Shown here piece after piece: positions 8,498 through 17,706 of a stretch of DNA of 64,000 nt. How positions within the stretch are numbered: the first letter of the stretch is position 1; every line of letters begins with the position of its first letter. A program made the translations under genes and the position numbers. Origin of the DNA: Ruminococcaceae bacterium UBA4871 (GTDB lineage: Bacteria > Bacillota > Clostridia > Oscillospirales > Acutalibacteraceae); the NCBI GenBank assembly GCA_002399445.1, contig DHDR01000027.1:5376-69375 (forward strand), read 5' to 3'. Under the pieces are notes generated by a model. It did no database searches. It was not told the origin of the DNA and saw nothing but the letters and a program-made list of their open reading frames with translations.

Positions 8498-9562
8498 CTA
8501 TTGGTCCTTCGCATTTTTCTGCAGCCTCTTGGCATACCAGTTATAGAAAAGATAAACAAGCTCCGCCGATCCGGAACCAATAATCCAGCGAATGATTTTA
8601 TCGGCTGCAGTGCCATTTTTCAGATACTGGCTTTGCGCCGCATGCTGAAGAAGCGGAATATTTAAGATCTCTCGGATTTCCTTCTTCTTCCCATTTTTAT
8701 CTTTTACATTTCCGGCACTGAAAACATTGACAAAAGCACTGTGTCCGGCACTGCGGAGATACCACGCCAGATGCCGCTGTTCCATATCCGTATAAAGGTT
8801 CTGCTCTTTGAGAAATTCCGCGACCGAGTAAAAGCAGGCATCCAATTTTTTCATTTTATTGGCTCGATAGCGTGTACTCAGAGAATTTCCATTATAACGG
8901 TAATGATAGGCTGGTGTATCTAAAAATAAGGTTTTCTGTGAATAATAATGTGCCTGAATACTGACAGGCAAATCTTCCAGCATGACTTTTTCTTCATCAG
9001 GATAGGCCAGCTGGTGAGAAACGAACCATTCCCGGCGGTAAAGCCGCCGCCATGCACTGCCAAGCATTTCCACCCGTCGCCACGGCGTATCGGTGCTGTC
9101 TGGTCCAATTAATTTTTCCAGTACTGTCTGGTTGATTTCCATATCTTCTGTCGGGCAGTGAATGGGCAGGCCGCAGAAACGGCTGGTACCGCTTGCTTCA
9201 TTCTCCCTGACAAAATCAAAGACCGTCAAATCAGCACCTGCTGACTCTGTAGGCTCCATAATGGCCGATAGTGCATTCTCTCCCAGCCAATCATCCGCAT
9301 CAACAAATAACAGGTAATCTCCCTGCGCGCGCTTAGCTCCAAAGTTGCGGGTATCTCCCAATCCGCCATGCGGTTTATCATAAACCGTAATCCGCTTATC
9401 CCGCCGCTCCAAAATGTGGGCAGCCTCAAGTGATTTATCCGTGGAAGCATCGTTAATCAGTAAAAGTTCATAGTCCTGAAAGGATTGCGACAGGATACTT
9501 TCAACACAGGTTTTTAAATATTCCTCTGCATTATAGACGGGTACAAGAATGGATAGCTTCAA
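8498..9562 (-). CDS. GT2-family glycosyltransferase
   Basis: Inverting GT-A glycosyltransferase, about 354 aa. N-terminal catalytic domain with SILVPVYNAEEYL, NDASTDKS and the metal-binding DADD motif in LLFVDADDWLG; the C-terminal third is the variable extension of capsule/teichoic acid glycosyltransferases. The TTG at 9562 has AAGGAG 9 bases upstream and gives the usual start MKLSILVPVYN; an ATG at 9580 in the same frame has only a weak site. It is 6 bp upstream of the GT4 gene. Divergent from another GT4 gene at 9789, forming a small surface-glycan cluster. Confidence 0.86.
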   Translation of the reverse strand: MKLSILVPVYNAEEYLKTCVESILSQSFQDYELLLINDASTDKSLEAAHILERRDKRITVYDKPHGGLGDTRNFGAKRAQGDYLLFVDADDWLGENALSAIMEPTESAGADLTVFDFVRENEASGTSRFCGLPIHCPTEDMEINQTVLEKLIGPDSTDTPWRRVEMLGSAWRRLYRREWFVSHQLAYPDEEKVMLEDLPVSIQAHYYSQKTLFLDTPAYHYRYNGNSLSTRYRANKMKKLDACFYSVAEFLKEQNLYTDMEQRHLAWYLRSAGHSAFVNVFSAGNVKDKNGKKKEIREILNIPLLQHAAQSQYLKNGTAADKIIRWIIGSGSAELVYLFYNWYAKRLQKNAKDQ

Positions 9563-9788
9563 AATTACAGGCTCCTTCATTTTTTGTTCCCATTCGGTAT
9601 CAAAAATTTTTTTATCCGAATAGACCGCAGATGATTCTAATTTGTTTATTATACCATTCCACGCCTGTCAATACAACGGAAAATTGTTGCTTATGGATTA
9701 CATTCTTGTAAAACATTAAAAAGTATGCTATTCTTGATGCAGAAAATTGTATTTCTGTGCAGATCACTGGCATACAGGAGGAACATGG

Positions 9789-11048
9789 ATGAAAGACTGT
9801 CTTGTCATGCTGACAAAGGTATATCCATTTGACAAAGGCGAAGAATTTATAGAGGACGAAATACCGGTGCTGGCGAAAGCTTTTAGTCAAATCGTCGTAA
9901 TTGCAACCAGCACTGCAGACCATGCCGTACAAACTCGGATGGTCCCGCAAAATGTAACGGTTTATGCAATTCGTGCCAGTGCAATCCGGCGCAAGTTGCC
10001 TGGTATGGCTGCCCGACTTGTATTTTCACATGATATGCATGGATTTGCCGGAAAAGATGAAAAGAAAGCGGCCCGGGTCTCCTGCAAAGCACGGGTATTT
10101 TTGGATTATTTCATTGCGAAAAGTGAACTTGTTTTTGAGGAAAGCCGCCGTATTCTTCTCTCCCACCATTTAAAAGACTTCGATGGTGTTACTTTTTATG
10201 CGTACTGGTTTTATGACGTAGCAGTAGCAGCATGTCAGCTGAAAAAATACTGCACAGCTGGTTCCTGCAAAGCCATATGCCGGGCCCATGGCTATGATCT
10301 CTATCAGGAACGCCAACCCAGCGGTTACCTGCCGCTTCGGCCATTTTTGCTGAAAAATCTGGATGCTGTCTATCCTTGCAGTGAAAGCGGAACGCAGTAC
10401 ATTTTAAAATACTGGCCGGGTTTTGAAAGCAAAGTGCACACTGCATATCTTGGTACAAAAGATTTTGGAATCGGTCCACCGCCCAAAAATGATGCCTTTC
10501 ACATTGTCAGCTGCTGTCACATTGTCCCATTGAAGCGTGTGAAATTACTGGCAGAGGCATTGGCCGTTCTGAAAGACAGTGGAATAAACCTGCAGTGGAC
10601 ACATATCGGCGGCGGTGATACATTAGAAGAACTGCGCGCTTTTGCAAAAGAAAATCTCAGTTTTATGGGAACAAACCTGCGCGGGGCAATGACCAATCCG
10701 GAAATCATGGAATTTTATCAACATACCCCTATTAATTTATTTGTCAATACAAGCAGCAGCGAGGGACTGCCTGTTTCGATTATGGAAGCTTTTTCTTTCG
10801 GTATTCCGGCCATTGCAACAGATGTCGGCGGCACTGGGGAATTGGTGCAGCAAGAGAAAACGGGGTGGCTTCTCCCCGCCGATTTGACTCCGGAGCAACT
10901 GGCAGCCGCTATCGTGAAAGCTGTTGAACAGCCGTTTCTACAAAAGCAAAAGATGCGAAGTGCCTGCCGCTCTTTGTGGGAACAGACCTTTGAAGCAAAG
11001 CAAAACTTTGAAAAATTTGCACAGGAAATCAAACCTCTGCATTCATGA
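9789..11048 (+). CDS. GT4-family glycosyltransferase
   Basis: GT-B glycosyltransferase, 419 aa from the ATG at 9789 after AGGAGGA; an in-frame ATG at 9747 precedes that site. The N-terminal half (LTKVYPFDKGEEFIEDEI) resembles acceptor domains of exopolysaccharide transferases, and the C-terminal half carries VSCCHIVPLKRVKLL, HIGGGDTLEEL and SSSEGLPVSIMEAFSFGIP, the nucleotide-sugar binding region. Substrates are not predictable. It is divergent from the GT2-GT4 pair across a 225-bp gap and ends at a strong bidirectional terminator. Confidence 0.87.
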   Translation: MKDCLVMLTKVYPFDKGEEFIEDEIPVLAKAFSQIVVIATSTADHAVQTRMVPQNVTVYAIRASAIRRKLPGMAARLVFSHDMHGFAGKDEKKAARVSCKARVFLDYFIAKSELVFEESRRILLSHHLKDFDGVTFYAYWFYDVAVAACQLKKYCTAGSCKAICRAHGYDLYQERQPSGYLPLRPFLLKNLDAVYPCSESGTQYILKYWPGFESKVHTAYLGTKDFGIGPPPKNDAFHIVSCCHIVPLKRVKLLAEALAVLKDSGINLQWTHIGGGDTLEELRAFAKENLSFMGTNLRGAMTNPEIMEFYQHTPINLFVNTSSSEGLPVSIMEAFSFGIPAIATDVGGTGELVQQEKTGWLLPADLTPEQLAAAIVKAVEQPFLQKQKMRSACRSLWEQTFEAKQNFEKFAQEIKPLHS

Positions 11049-11053
11049 AAAAG

Positions 11054-11111
11054 CAGGAACCGTAAAAAGCAACCATCACTTTCCCGTGGTGGCTGCTTTT
11101 TACGGTTCCTG
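11054..11111. terminator. Strong bidirectional terminator, 26-bp arms
   Basis: CAGGAACCGTAAAAAGCAAC at the left is the complement of the right arm ending ACGGTTCCTG; arms are about 26 bp with one mismatch and a 6-nt loop. The inner stem (GCAACCATCAC / GTGGTGGCTGC) is flanked by five A on one side and five T on the other, so it can terminate in both directions. It begins 5 bp after the glycosyltransferase stop codon. Confidence 0.85.
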
Positions 11112-11160
11112 TTGGTATTTTCTGCAGGTGCAGGGCAATACTAACCCATGGTGATAGAAA

Positions 11161-11838
11161 ATGACGATTTCTTTTATTCGCACTTTGCTGCTATACATAC
11201 TGATTATAGCAGCCGTCCGCCTGATGGGAAAACGGCAAATCAGCGAATTACAAACCAGCGAGTTGGTCGTAACACTGCTGATATCCGATATTGCTGCCAT
11301 CCCGATGCAGGACAGCGGCCAGCCGCTCGTCAGCGGTATCCTGCCGATTGCTGTGCTGATTTTTTGTGAACTGTTTATTTCCTGGATAATGATGAAAAGC
11401 AGCCGGTTCCGAAAGGTGATATGCGGAAAACCTGTCATTGTCATTTTAGACGGCAAAATCCAGCAGCAGGAAATGCACAAGCTGCGCCTGACAACAGAAG
11501 ATCTGTTTGAACAACTGCGGGAAAAAGATGTCTTTTCTATTAAAGATGTCGCTTATGCAATTGTGGAAACAAACGGGCGCATCAGTATCATTAAGAAACC
11601 CGATCAGTCACAGCCAACAGCTGGCATGCTTGGTATTGAAGTACCGGATACCGGAATTGAAGCAGTTGTCATAAGTGACGGCGTAATCAGTGCCTCTTCC
11701 CTGCAGCTCTGCGGAAAAAGCCGTCAATGGCTGGAAGAAACGCTCCGGCATCAAAAGATGCAGGTTTCCGATATTTTTATTATGACAGCCAACACAAAGG
11801 GAGATTTTCAAATCATTCCAAAGGAGGCCCACTCATGA
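11161..11838 (+). CDS. DUF421 (YetF/YcaP-type) membrane protein
   Basis: Conserved membrane protein of unknown biochemical function, 225 aa. The N-terminal third has hydrophobic segments (about 3-22, 38-50 and 58-80) and the family signatures VRLMGKRQISELQTSELVV; the C-terminal part is the soluble YetF domain with KPVIVILDGKI and LREKDVFSIKDVAYAIVE. In spore formers related proteins such as SpoVA-locus YetF homologues affect germination, but function here is not shown. It overlaps the next gene by 4 bp (ATGA), so the two are translationally coupled, the common DUF421-DUF4363 pairing. Confidence 0.88.
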   Translation: MTISFIRTLLLYILIIAAVRLMGKRQISELQTSELVVTLLISDIAAIPMQDSGQPLVSGILPIAVLIFCELFISWIMMKSSRFRKVICGKPVIVILDGKIQQQEMHKLRLTTEDLFEQLREKDVFSIKDVAYAIVETNGRISIIKKPDQSQPTAGMLGIEVPDTGIEAVVISDGVISASSLQLCGKSRQWLEETLRHQKMQVSDIFIMTANTKGDFQIIPKEAHS

Positions 11839-12215
11839 AACGGATGGTAACCGCTTTTGCACTTCTTGTGGTTTCTGTGGTGCTTTGCATAGCAGGAAAC
11901 CGAGTCACAACAAATCTCACCGGTAATCTGACACAGACACTTTCTGCTGCAGAGCAGGCAGCCTCCCGAAATGATCGTGCACAGGCCTATACCCTCAGCA
12001 AAAAAGCTTGCCAAGACTGGACCGACGCACATCAAGTGCTGTGCACGTTTCAGCCGCACAGCCGTTTGGAAACTATTGATCAGACACTGGCTACCCTGCC
12101 CGGGTTGGCAAAATGTGACAGTCTCTGGCAGTTTGCCAGCGAATGTGCACGCGGAAAAATTCTTGCTAAAAATCTTCAGGAAAGCGAACTTCCCTTACTG
12201 CAAAATATTTTGTAA
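11835..12215 (+). CDS. DUF4363 family protein
   Basis: Small protein, 126 aa, with an N-terminal membrane anchor or signal (about 5-20) followed by a helical domain rich in Ala, Gln and Ser. The start at 11835 overlaps the DUF421 stop codon and has AAGGAGG 7 bases upstream. DUF4363 proteins regularly follow DUF421 genes in Clostridia, which suggests a common membrane-associated role; none has been read from sequence. Longer in-frame extensions upstream lie inside the DUF421 gene and are not needed. Confidence 0.8.
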   Translation: MKRMVTAFALLVVSVVLCIAGNRVTTNLTGNLTQTLSAAEQAASRNDRAQAYTLSKKACQDWTDAHQVLCTFQPHSRLETIDQTLATLPGLAKCDSLWQFASECARGKILAKNLQESELPLLQNIL

Positions 12216-12253
12216 AAGGCTGAAAAAATTTATGAGATTACGCTCTGCAGAAA

Positions 12254-12739
12254 TCATGACAAGTGCTTAGGATTATTCTGCTGCTGGCGTGCCTGAATAA
12301 TTTCATTGAGTTCATCCATGAAAGTATTAATATCCTGAAACTGCCGGTAAACGGACGCAAAGCGGACATAGGCAACTTCATCAATCACTTTCAGCTTATT
12401 CATTGCCAATTCCCCAATGTGAGAAGATTCCACCTCACGGTCAAGGGAATTCTGCAGGCTGGTTTCAATTTCATCTACTGCTCGTTCCAGCACAGAAAGA
12501 GAAACTGGACGCTTTTCACATGCACGCAGCAAACCTCGCAGTAACTTGTTGCGGTCAAATGCTTCTCTGGACTTATCTTTTTTAATAACAATGACGGGAA
12601 CTGTCTCCACAACTTCATAGGTAGTAAACCGCTTGCCGCATTTCAGGCATTCCCTGCGGCGGCGGATTCGCTCCCCCTCATCTGTAGGCCTGGAATCAAT
12701 AACTTTACTCTCCTCATGGCCGCAAAACGGACACTTCAT
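12254..12739 (-). CDS. nrdR: NrdR, ribonucleotide reductase repressor
   Basis: Zinc-ribbon and ATP-cone transcription factor that represses ribonucleotide reductase operons according to dATP/ATP. 161 aa from ATG at 12739, preceded by GAGGTG; an upstream in-frame start at 12769 lies before that site. The zinc ribbon shows CPFC (3-6) and CLKC (31-34) with RRRREC between, and the ATP-cone domain follows (VIKKDKSREAFDRNKL). Monocistronic, convergent with DUF4363. No ribonucleotide reductase gene is in the window. Confidence 0.95.
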   Translation of the reverse strand: MKCPFCGHEESKVIDSRPTDEGERIRRRRECLKCGKRFTTYEVVETVPVIVIKKDKSREAFDRNKLLRGLLRACEKRPVSLSVLERAVDEIETSLQNSLDREVESSHIGELAMNKLKVIDEVAYVRFASVYRQFQDINTFMDELNEIIQARQQQNNPKHLS

Positions 12740-12827
12740 AGTCAGCACCTCATATAGTAAATTTGTCACTTCAAATCATATTCTGCTAACATTATACCAT
12801 AATAGGAAAATACACCTGTAACTCTTT

Positions 12828-13643
12828 TCAGCTGCTGTGATCCGCAATGCGTGTAAACTGCTGCTGCAGGTTTTCTGTTACCCTCTTCGCCTGCAGCAGT
12901 TCCTGCACGCTGCCGAAACTATGACGATAAACCTCAATCATACAGTCCCCATGGAAATGCTGCTCTGCCAGCTGATGCATCAGGCGCCTATAATCCATTG
13001 CTCCGCTGCCAGGCAAAAGGCATGTTTTTCCCGCACAATTGTCATTAATATGCACATGGATCAGCTGGTCCCCCATCGCCGCACAAGTTTCAAACGGGCT
13101 GTGTCCAGCACGCACCGACTGTTTGATATCCAAAACGAACGCACAGTCTTTATGCAGGTAGCTTCTCATATGTTCCAAAAACGTTGGGCTGCTGCTGCGG
13201 AATTTATTGACATTTTCCTGTGCAACTGTGATTCCGAAATGGCGTCCGGTTTCCAGAAGTCTGTGGTAATGTTCAAAATAATCACATTCTTCCATGTCTC
13301 CCTGCTTATCCATCCTTTGACCATGAAGGACAAGCAACGTGGCGCCAAGAATATTAGCCGCTTCAAAATAATGTTTATAAAATTCCAGTGTATCCTGAAA
13401 GCGGCGCTCATAGCCCGAAAACAGCAGAAAGCTTTCATATCCGGAAGTGAACGGATGCACGCTCTTGGCAGTTGCCCCGTAATCCTGCAGCATCCGAGCG
13501 AGTTTTCTGACATAAACAGGCTCCAACTCACTAACCGTATTAAAAAAGAATTCAAAGTGCCGGAAACCAAGTGTCAGCAGCCTTTCCAGACTCTTTTCCA
13601 GCAAAGCGGGATATAGACACGCAGTAGAAATTCCAACTTTCAC
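12828..13643 (-). CDS. Sugar phosphate isomerase/epimerase family TIM-barrel protein
   Basis: AP-endonuclease-2-like TIM barrel (xylose isomerase-like), 271 aa, starting at a GTG after GGGAGGGAC. Metal-ligand positions typical of the fold are seen: His in LLVLHGQ, Glu in VAQENVN, Asp in FVLDIKQS, His residues in LIHVHINDN and Glu in MIEVYRH. Substrate is unknown; members isomerise or epimerise sugars or inositols. It is 27 bp downstream of the asparaginase gene on the same strand and may be co-transcribed. Confidence 0.8.
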   Translation of the reverse strand: MKVGISTACLYPALLEKSLERLLTLGFRHFEFFFNTVSELEPVYVRKLARMLQDYGATAKSVHPFTSGYESFLLFSGYERRFQDTLEFYKHYFEAANILGATLLVLHGQRMDKQGDMEECDYFEHYHRLLETGRHFGITVAQENVNKFRSSSPTFLEHMRSYLHKDCAFVLDIKQSVRAGHSPFETCAAMGDQLIHVHINDNCAGKTCLLPGSGAMDYRRLMHQLAEQHFHGDCMIEVYRHSFGSVQELLQAKRVTENLQQQFTRIADHSS

Positions 13644-13670
13644 AGAACCGTCCCTCCCTAAATACAGACA

Positions 13671-14654
13671 TCATTTAGCCCAGAGAATATCGTGATTAAT
13701 GGTCTGATAAAAAAGCCGATCAATCATGCGGGGATTTTTTGTCTGTGCAAGCACCCACATCAGCTTGGTGACTGTAGACTCCAATGTCATATCATAAGTT
13801 TCTAACAGCCCAAGCCGTTCCTTAACCAAATGGCCGACTCGATAAATTGCCATGTCACTTCCCTCGTGCGGAACCTGTGTGGCAACAACCACCACTTTTC
13901 CCGCATGAGAAATCTGTGCCAGCGCATCACTGTAAAGGTCCGGCACACCACCAACCCCGTAACTTTCAATAATCAGGCCGTCACAAAAATTCCCAACGGC
14001 AGTAAAGGTATCAACAGAAAGGCCGGGTGTCAGCTTCAGTACAGACACTTTTGTATCCAACTGCCGGAAAAATTTCGGCCCGTGAGACGGCGGCGCCGGA
14101 ATATAGCGGACAATAGTATCATCACGAATGACGGCAAGTTCCGGAAAGTTGATGCTGGAAAAAGCATTATAGCTTTTTGAGCGGCTTTTCCTCGCACGCG
14201 TTCCGGCAATCACTCGTCCGCCGAAAACAATGCAGACACCGCCGTCACCCTCACATGCCCAGTGCAGGCTGTCTTTCAAATTTGTCTTGGCATCGGTAAT
14301 ATCCATGTCAATCGGCTTTTGAGAACCCGTAACAACAATCGGCTTATCCGGCTCCTGAATCAGATAAGAAAGCGCTGCTGCTGTATAGGCCATGGTATCT
14401 GTACCGTGACAAATGACAAAACCGTCATAAGACTGGTAATGCTCCTGCACAGTCCGTGCAATTAGAAGCCAATGCTGCGGCTGAATGTTGGTACTGTCCA
14501 GATTAAAGAGCTGTATGGTATCCACTTGGCAAAATCCCGCAGGCAGTGGAACATAGGAAAGCAAATCTTTTGGCGTCAGCTGCGGAGTTAGCCCGTCTTT
14601 CGTTTTTCGTGAAGCAATGGTACCTCCCGTGGCAAGCAGTAAAATTTTTTTCAT
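13671..14654 (-). CDS. ansA: Type I L-asparaginase
   Basis: Hydrolyses L-asparagine to aspartate and ammonia. 327 aa, the length of cytoplasmic type I enzymes, with no signal peptide. The first active-site motif ATGGTIAS (8-15) carries the nucleophile Thr, and the second motif CHGTDTMAYTA carries the Thr-Asp pair; a Lys follows in VTGSQKPID. A minus-strand TATAAT near 14741 with a plausible -35 lies upstream. First gene of a two-gene unit with the TIM-barrel protein. Confidence 0.93.
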   Translation of the reverse strand: MKKILLLATGGTIASRKTKDGLTPQLTPKDLLSYVPLPAGFCQVDTIQLFNLDSTNIQPQHWLLIARTVQEHYQSYDGFVICHGTDTMAYTAAALSYLIQEPDKPIVVTGSQKPIDMDITDAKTNLKDSLHWACEGDGGVCIVFGGRVIAGTRARKSRSKSYNAFSSINFPELAVIRDDTIVRYIPAPPSHGPKFFRQLDTKVSVLKLTPGLSVDTFTAVGNFCDGLIIESYGVGGVPDLYSDALAQISHAGKVVVVATQVPHEGSDMAIYRVGHLVKERLGLLETYDMTLESTVTKLMWVLAQTKNPRMIDRLFYQTINHDILWAK

Positions 14655-14822
14655 GAAAGGCCTCTAATGAAAATCATGTATAATTTGTAAAATTTATGAA
14701 TTGTCCTGTACTGGAAAATGTCAGGAATATATCTAATTATTATATCACACAAGCTGCCTATCCGTCCAGTTTATCATCAGCAGTTCAGGGAATAATAAGT
14801 ACAGCTAAAGGAGGTAGGTAGA

Positions 14823-15257
14823 ATGCAGGAGCAAAACACGAACATTCTTAATGAAATTTATCAGGCCAGCAGTATGGGAATTGAAGCCACGGAAATGCTG
14901 CTGCCGAAAGTTCATAACGAGAAAATGCGCAAGCAGATTTGCAGTCAATGGCAGAACTATGAACAAGAAGCCAGCAAAGCCGCCCAAATGCTGAAGAAAA
15001 AAGGTTCTCAGCCAGAAGTGAAGAGGCAGCCTGTAAAAAAAGCCATGCTCTGGGGCAGTGTCCAAATGAATATGCTGGCAGACAGTTCCACAAAACATCT
15101 GGCCGAAATGATGATTCAGGGAACGACAATGGGCATTATCAAAATGCAGAAGCAGCTAAATGGCCTTCCACAGGCTGACGGTGAATCCCGAACACTTGCG
15201 GAAGATTTTCTCAAGAAGGAACAGCAGAATATCGACCAGTTGAAGCAAATGCTGTAA
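14823..15257 (+). CDS. Small all-helical protein, ferritin-like/DUF2383-type candidate
   Basis: 144-aa protein with a strong AAAGGAGG site before the ATG. The sequence is almost wholly amphipathic helix, with EIYQASSMGIEATEMLLP near the N-terminus and KKEQQNIDQLKQML at the C-terminus, and no membrane segment. The pattern resembles a four-helix bundle such as ferritin-like or DUF2383 proteins common in Clostridia, but the metal-binding Glu/His set is not clear. I do not recognise a specific function. Monocistronic, 99 bp before the ABC-F gene. Confidence 0.75.
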   Translation: MQEQNTNILNEIYQASSMGIEATEMLLPKVHNEKMRKQICSQWQNYEQEASKAAQMLKKKGSQPEVKRQPVKKAMLWGSVQMNMLADSSTKHLAEMMIQGTTMGIIKMQKQLNGLPQADGESRTLAEDFLKKEQQNIDQLKQML

Positions 15258-15356
15258 CTTGCTTTTAAACTTGAATTTCAGTATAATAGATGGGCCTGAG
15301 AAGGCCTTTACATAGTGAAATAGACAGGTATTATTTACATATTGGAGACGAATTTG

Positions 15357-17261
15357 ATGGCATTACTTGGCACCAGCAATCTTGAAAAAAGTTTTGGTAC
15401 AAATGTGATTTTTCAGGGAGTTTCTTTTGAAATTCAGCAAAATGACCGGATTGGTCTGGTCGGTGTGAATGGTTCCGGCAAAACAACACTCCTTAAAACA
15501 TTGACGGGAGAATATACGCCGGATGCCGGAAATATCTATCAGGCCAGCAGCACGGTACTCGGTTACATGGAACAGCATGTCTGCCGTGACTTGGACCGTA
15601 CCGCCTATGCGGAAGTTTTGACTGTCTTTTCCAGTCTCATCAACATGGAAACAGAACTCAGTGAACTGAATGACGAGATTTCTGTCCATCCGGAAGATAT
15701 CCTGATTGAGCGTCAGGCTCAACTGAATGATCAGTTTGTTCAAAACGGCGGCTTAACTTTCCGTTCCCGCGCACGAAGCGCTTTGCTGGGTTTGGGATTT
15801 ACGGACGAGCAGATGGGGCAAGTGGTCGGCGTCCTCAGCGGCGGTCAGCGGGCAAAGTTACAGCTCGCAAAAATGCTCCTTTCCGGTGCGAACCTGTTAC
15901 TGCTGGATGAACCAACAAACCATCTGGATATCCAAAGTGTTGAATGGCTGGAGGAATTTCTGCGCAGTTGGAACGGCGCTTTTCTGGTCATCTCCCATGA
16001 CCGTTATTTTCTGGACCGGCTCTGCGGACACATCTTTGAAATGGAAAATGGACATCTCACTTCTTATAAAGGAAATTATACCGCTTATCAGGAACAGAAG
16101 GAATGGAAAGAGCGAACGGTCCAGCGGCAGTATGAAAACTCACAAAAAGAAATTCATCGGTTGGAAGATGTTGTTACCCAGCTCAAAAAATGGAATCGGG
16201 AAAAGAGCATAAAAACAGCAGAAAGCAAAGAAAAAGTAATTGCCCGCCTAAAAGAGGCACAAACGGTGCCGGAAGCAAAACAGGAGCATCTGCACTTTCA
16301 CTTTCCTGTGGTGCAGCGCAGCGGAAATGATGTGCTGAAAGCAGAAAACCTTTCTCTTGCCTTCAAAGGACAAACGCTTTTTGAGCACGTTGATTTGGAA
16401 CTGCACCGCTGTGAGCGTGTCTTTCTGCTCGGCCCGAATGGCTGTGGAAAGACCTCCTTATTGAAAGTATTGCTCCATCAATATCAGCCAATTTCAGGAA
16501 AAGTAAAATTTGGAGCAAATGTTCAGGTCGGATATTACGACCAGCTGCAGACCGGCCTTCACATGGAAAAACGGGTGATCGACGAAATCTGGGATTCCTA
16601 CCCGAAAATGACAGAAACGGAAGTCCGCAGTGCACTTGCCGTTTTTCTCTTTCACGGTGATGATGTCTTTAAGCCAATTTCTGCGCTTTCCGGCGGAGAG
16701 CGTGCACGCGTTTTGCTGCTGCGCCTGATGCTGAGCAAGGCCAATTTCCTGTTGCTGGATGAACCGACAAACCATTTGGATATTTCCTCCAGTGAAGCGT
16801 TGGAGACCGCGCTGCAGGAATATGAAGGGACCCTTTTTATCGTTTCCCATGACCGCTACCTAATCAATAAGCTTGCCGACCGGATTTACTGGCTCACCCC
16901 AGAAGGTGCCGTTTCTTATAAAGGAAGCTATGACAGTTTTCTGGAACAGCGGAAAATTCAGCAGGAACGCGAGCCCTCTAAAAAAGCTCAGTCCTCCAAA
17001 GGCGCAGTTGCGTATCAGCAGCGAAAAGTTCAGCAGGCGTCAGTCCGCAAACAAAAAGCGCAAATCCGCAAGATCGAAAACCGCATTGAAGAACTGGATA
17101 ATCTGACAAATTTGTTAAATGCACAGCTCTCCAGTCCTGAAATTGCCAGCGATTATGAAAAAGCAATGGACCTGACACATCAGCTTGAAACAGCCAAAAA
17201 TGAAAATGACCGCCTGATGGAAGAATGGGAAACTCTTTCCCAAGCTGTTGAGGGGACATAA
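15357..17261 (+). CDS. ABC-F family ribosome-associated ATPase
   Basis: Soluble twin-ATPase protein of the ABC-F family, which bind the ribosome E site and either relieve stalling or protect from antibiotics. 634 aa from the ATG at 15357 with GGAGA 9 bases upstream; a TTG at 15342 is in frame before that site. Two ABC domains: Walker A GVNGSGKTT (about 36) and GPNGCGKTS (about 360), signatures LSGGQRAKL and LSGGERARV, and LLLDEPTNHLD in each. The linker between them is charged and helical, and a C-terminal coiled coil (about 540-630) follows, as in Uup/YfmR-YdiF types. Which paralogue it is cannot be set from sequence alone. Confidence 0.93.
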   Translation: MALLGTSNLEKSFGTNVIFQGVSFEIQQNDRIGLVGVNGSGKTTLLKTLTGEYTPDAGNIYQASSTVLGYMEQHVCRDLDRTAYAEVLTVFSSLINMETELSELNDEISVHPEDILIERQAQLNDQFVQNGGLTFRSRARSALLGLGFTDEQMGQVVGVLSGGQRAKLQLAKMLLSGANLLLLDEPTNHLDIQSVEWLEEFLRSWNGAFLVISHDRYFLDRLCGHIFEMENGHLTSYKGNYTAYQEQKEWKERTVQRQYENSQKEIHRLEDVVTQLKKWNREKSIKTAESKEKVIARLKEAQTVPEAKQEHLHFHFPVVQRSGNDVLKAENLSLAFKGQTLFEHVDLELHRCERVFLLGPNGCGKTSLLKVLLHQYQPISGKVKFGANVQVGYYDQLQTGLHMEKRVIDEIWDSYPKMTETEVRSALAVFLFHGDDVFKPISALSGGERARVLLLRLMLSKANFLLLDEPTNHLDISSSEALETALQEYEGTLFIVSHDRYLINKLADRIYWLTPEGAVSYKGSYDSFLEQRKIQQEREPSKKAQSSKGAVAYQQRKVQQASVRKQKAQIRKIENRIEELDNLTNLLNAQLSSPEIASDYEKAMDLTHQLETAKNENDRLMEEWETLSQAVEGT

Positions 17262-17262
17262 A

Positions 17263-17284
17263 AAAAGAGCCTTTCGGCTCTTTT
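17263..17284. terminator. Bidirectional terminator between ABC-F and HPr-like gene
   Basis: AAAAGAGCC and GGCTCTTTT form a 9-bp perfect stem with a TTTC loop. A-run on the left and T-run on the right serve both the ABC-F gene and the convergent HPr-like gene. Confidence 0.88.
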
Positions 17285-17298
17285 CCTTGTCCGGCCCG

Positions 17299-17544
17299 TT
17301 ATTTGTTTTCTTCTGAAGCCGGCTGGAAAGCTTTGAGCTTTTCCATAAAAGTATCTGCATGGTCCGCATCAATTTCCACGGTGACGGGCTTGCTGAGATC
17401 CAAGCTAAAAACTCCCATAATAGACTTTGCATCAATTTTGTATTTTTCATTCGTCAGGTTGATGTCATAGTCACACTGATTTGCAAAATTCACAAAATTG
17501 CGCACATCATCAATACTAGACAGCATAATTTTCGTAGTGTACAT
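17299..17544 (-). CDS. HPr-like protein lacking the phosphorylatable histidine
   Basis: 81 aa, starting at an ATG preceded by GGAGGG; longer upstream reading in this frame is not needed. The C-terminal half has the HPr signature around the regulatory serine (IDAKSIMGVFSLDL, 37-50), closely like NAKSLLGVLSL in the true HPr at 36490. The N-terminal active-site region, normally GLHARPA, is replaced by SSIDDVRNFVNFA with no His or Arg. The protein therefore has an HPr fold but cannot carry phosphate on His-15; the serine aligned with Ser-46 remains. A regulatory or structural role is inferred. Convergent with ABC-F, divergent from mtaB. Confidence 0.82.
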   Translation of the reverse strand: MYTTKIMLSSIDDVRNFVNFANQCDYDINLTNEKYKIDAKSIMGVFSLDLSKPVTVEIDADHADTFMEKLKAFQPASEENK

Positions 17545-17706
17545 CACAGTTCCCTCCAAAAATACATTATTTTCTTTATCCCGCATATTCGCCACTTTTC
17601 TCATTCGGTGAATGGAACTATGATACAGCAATTCAACAAAATTTTCAAGTCCTGTTAATACACACAAACAGATGCAGTTCCTCTGCATCCGGAAAGAAGA
17701 ATCAAA

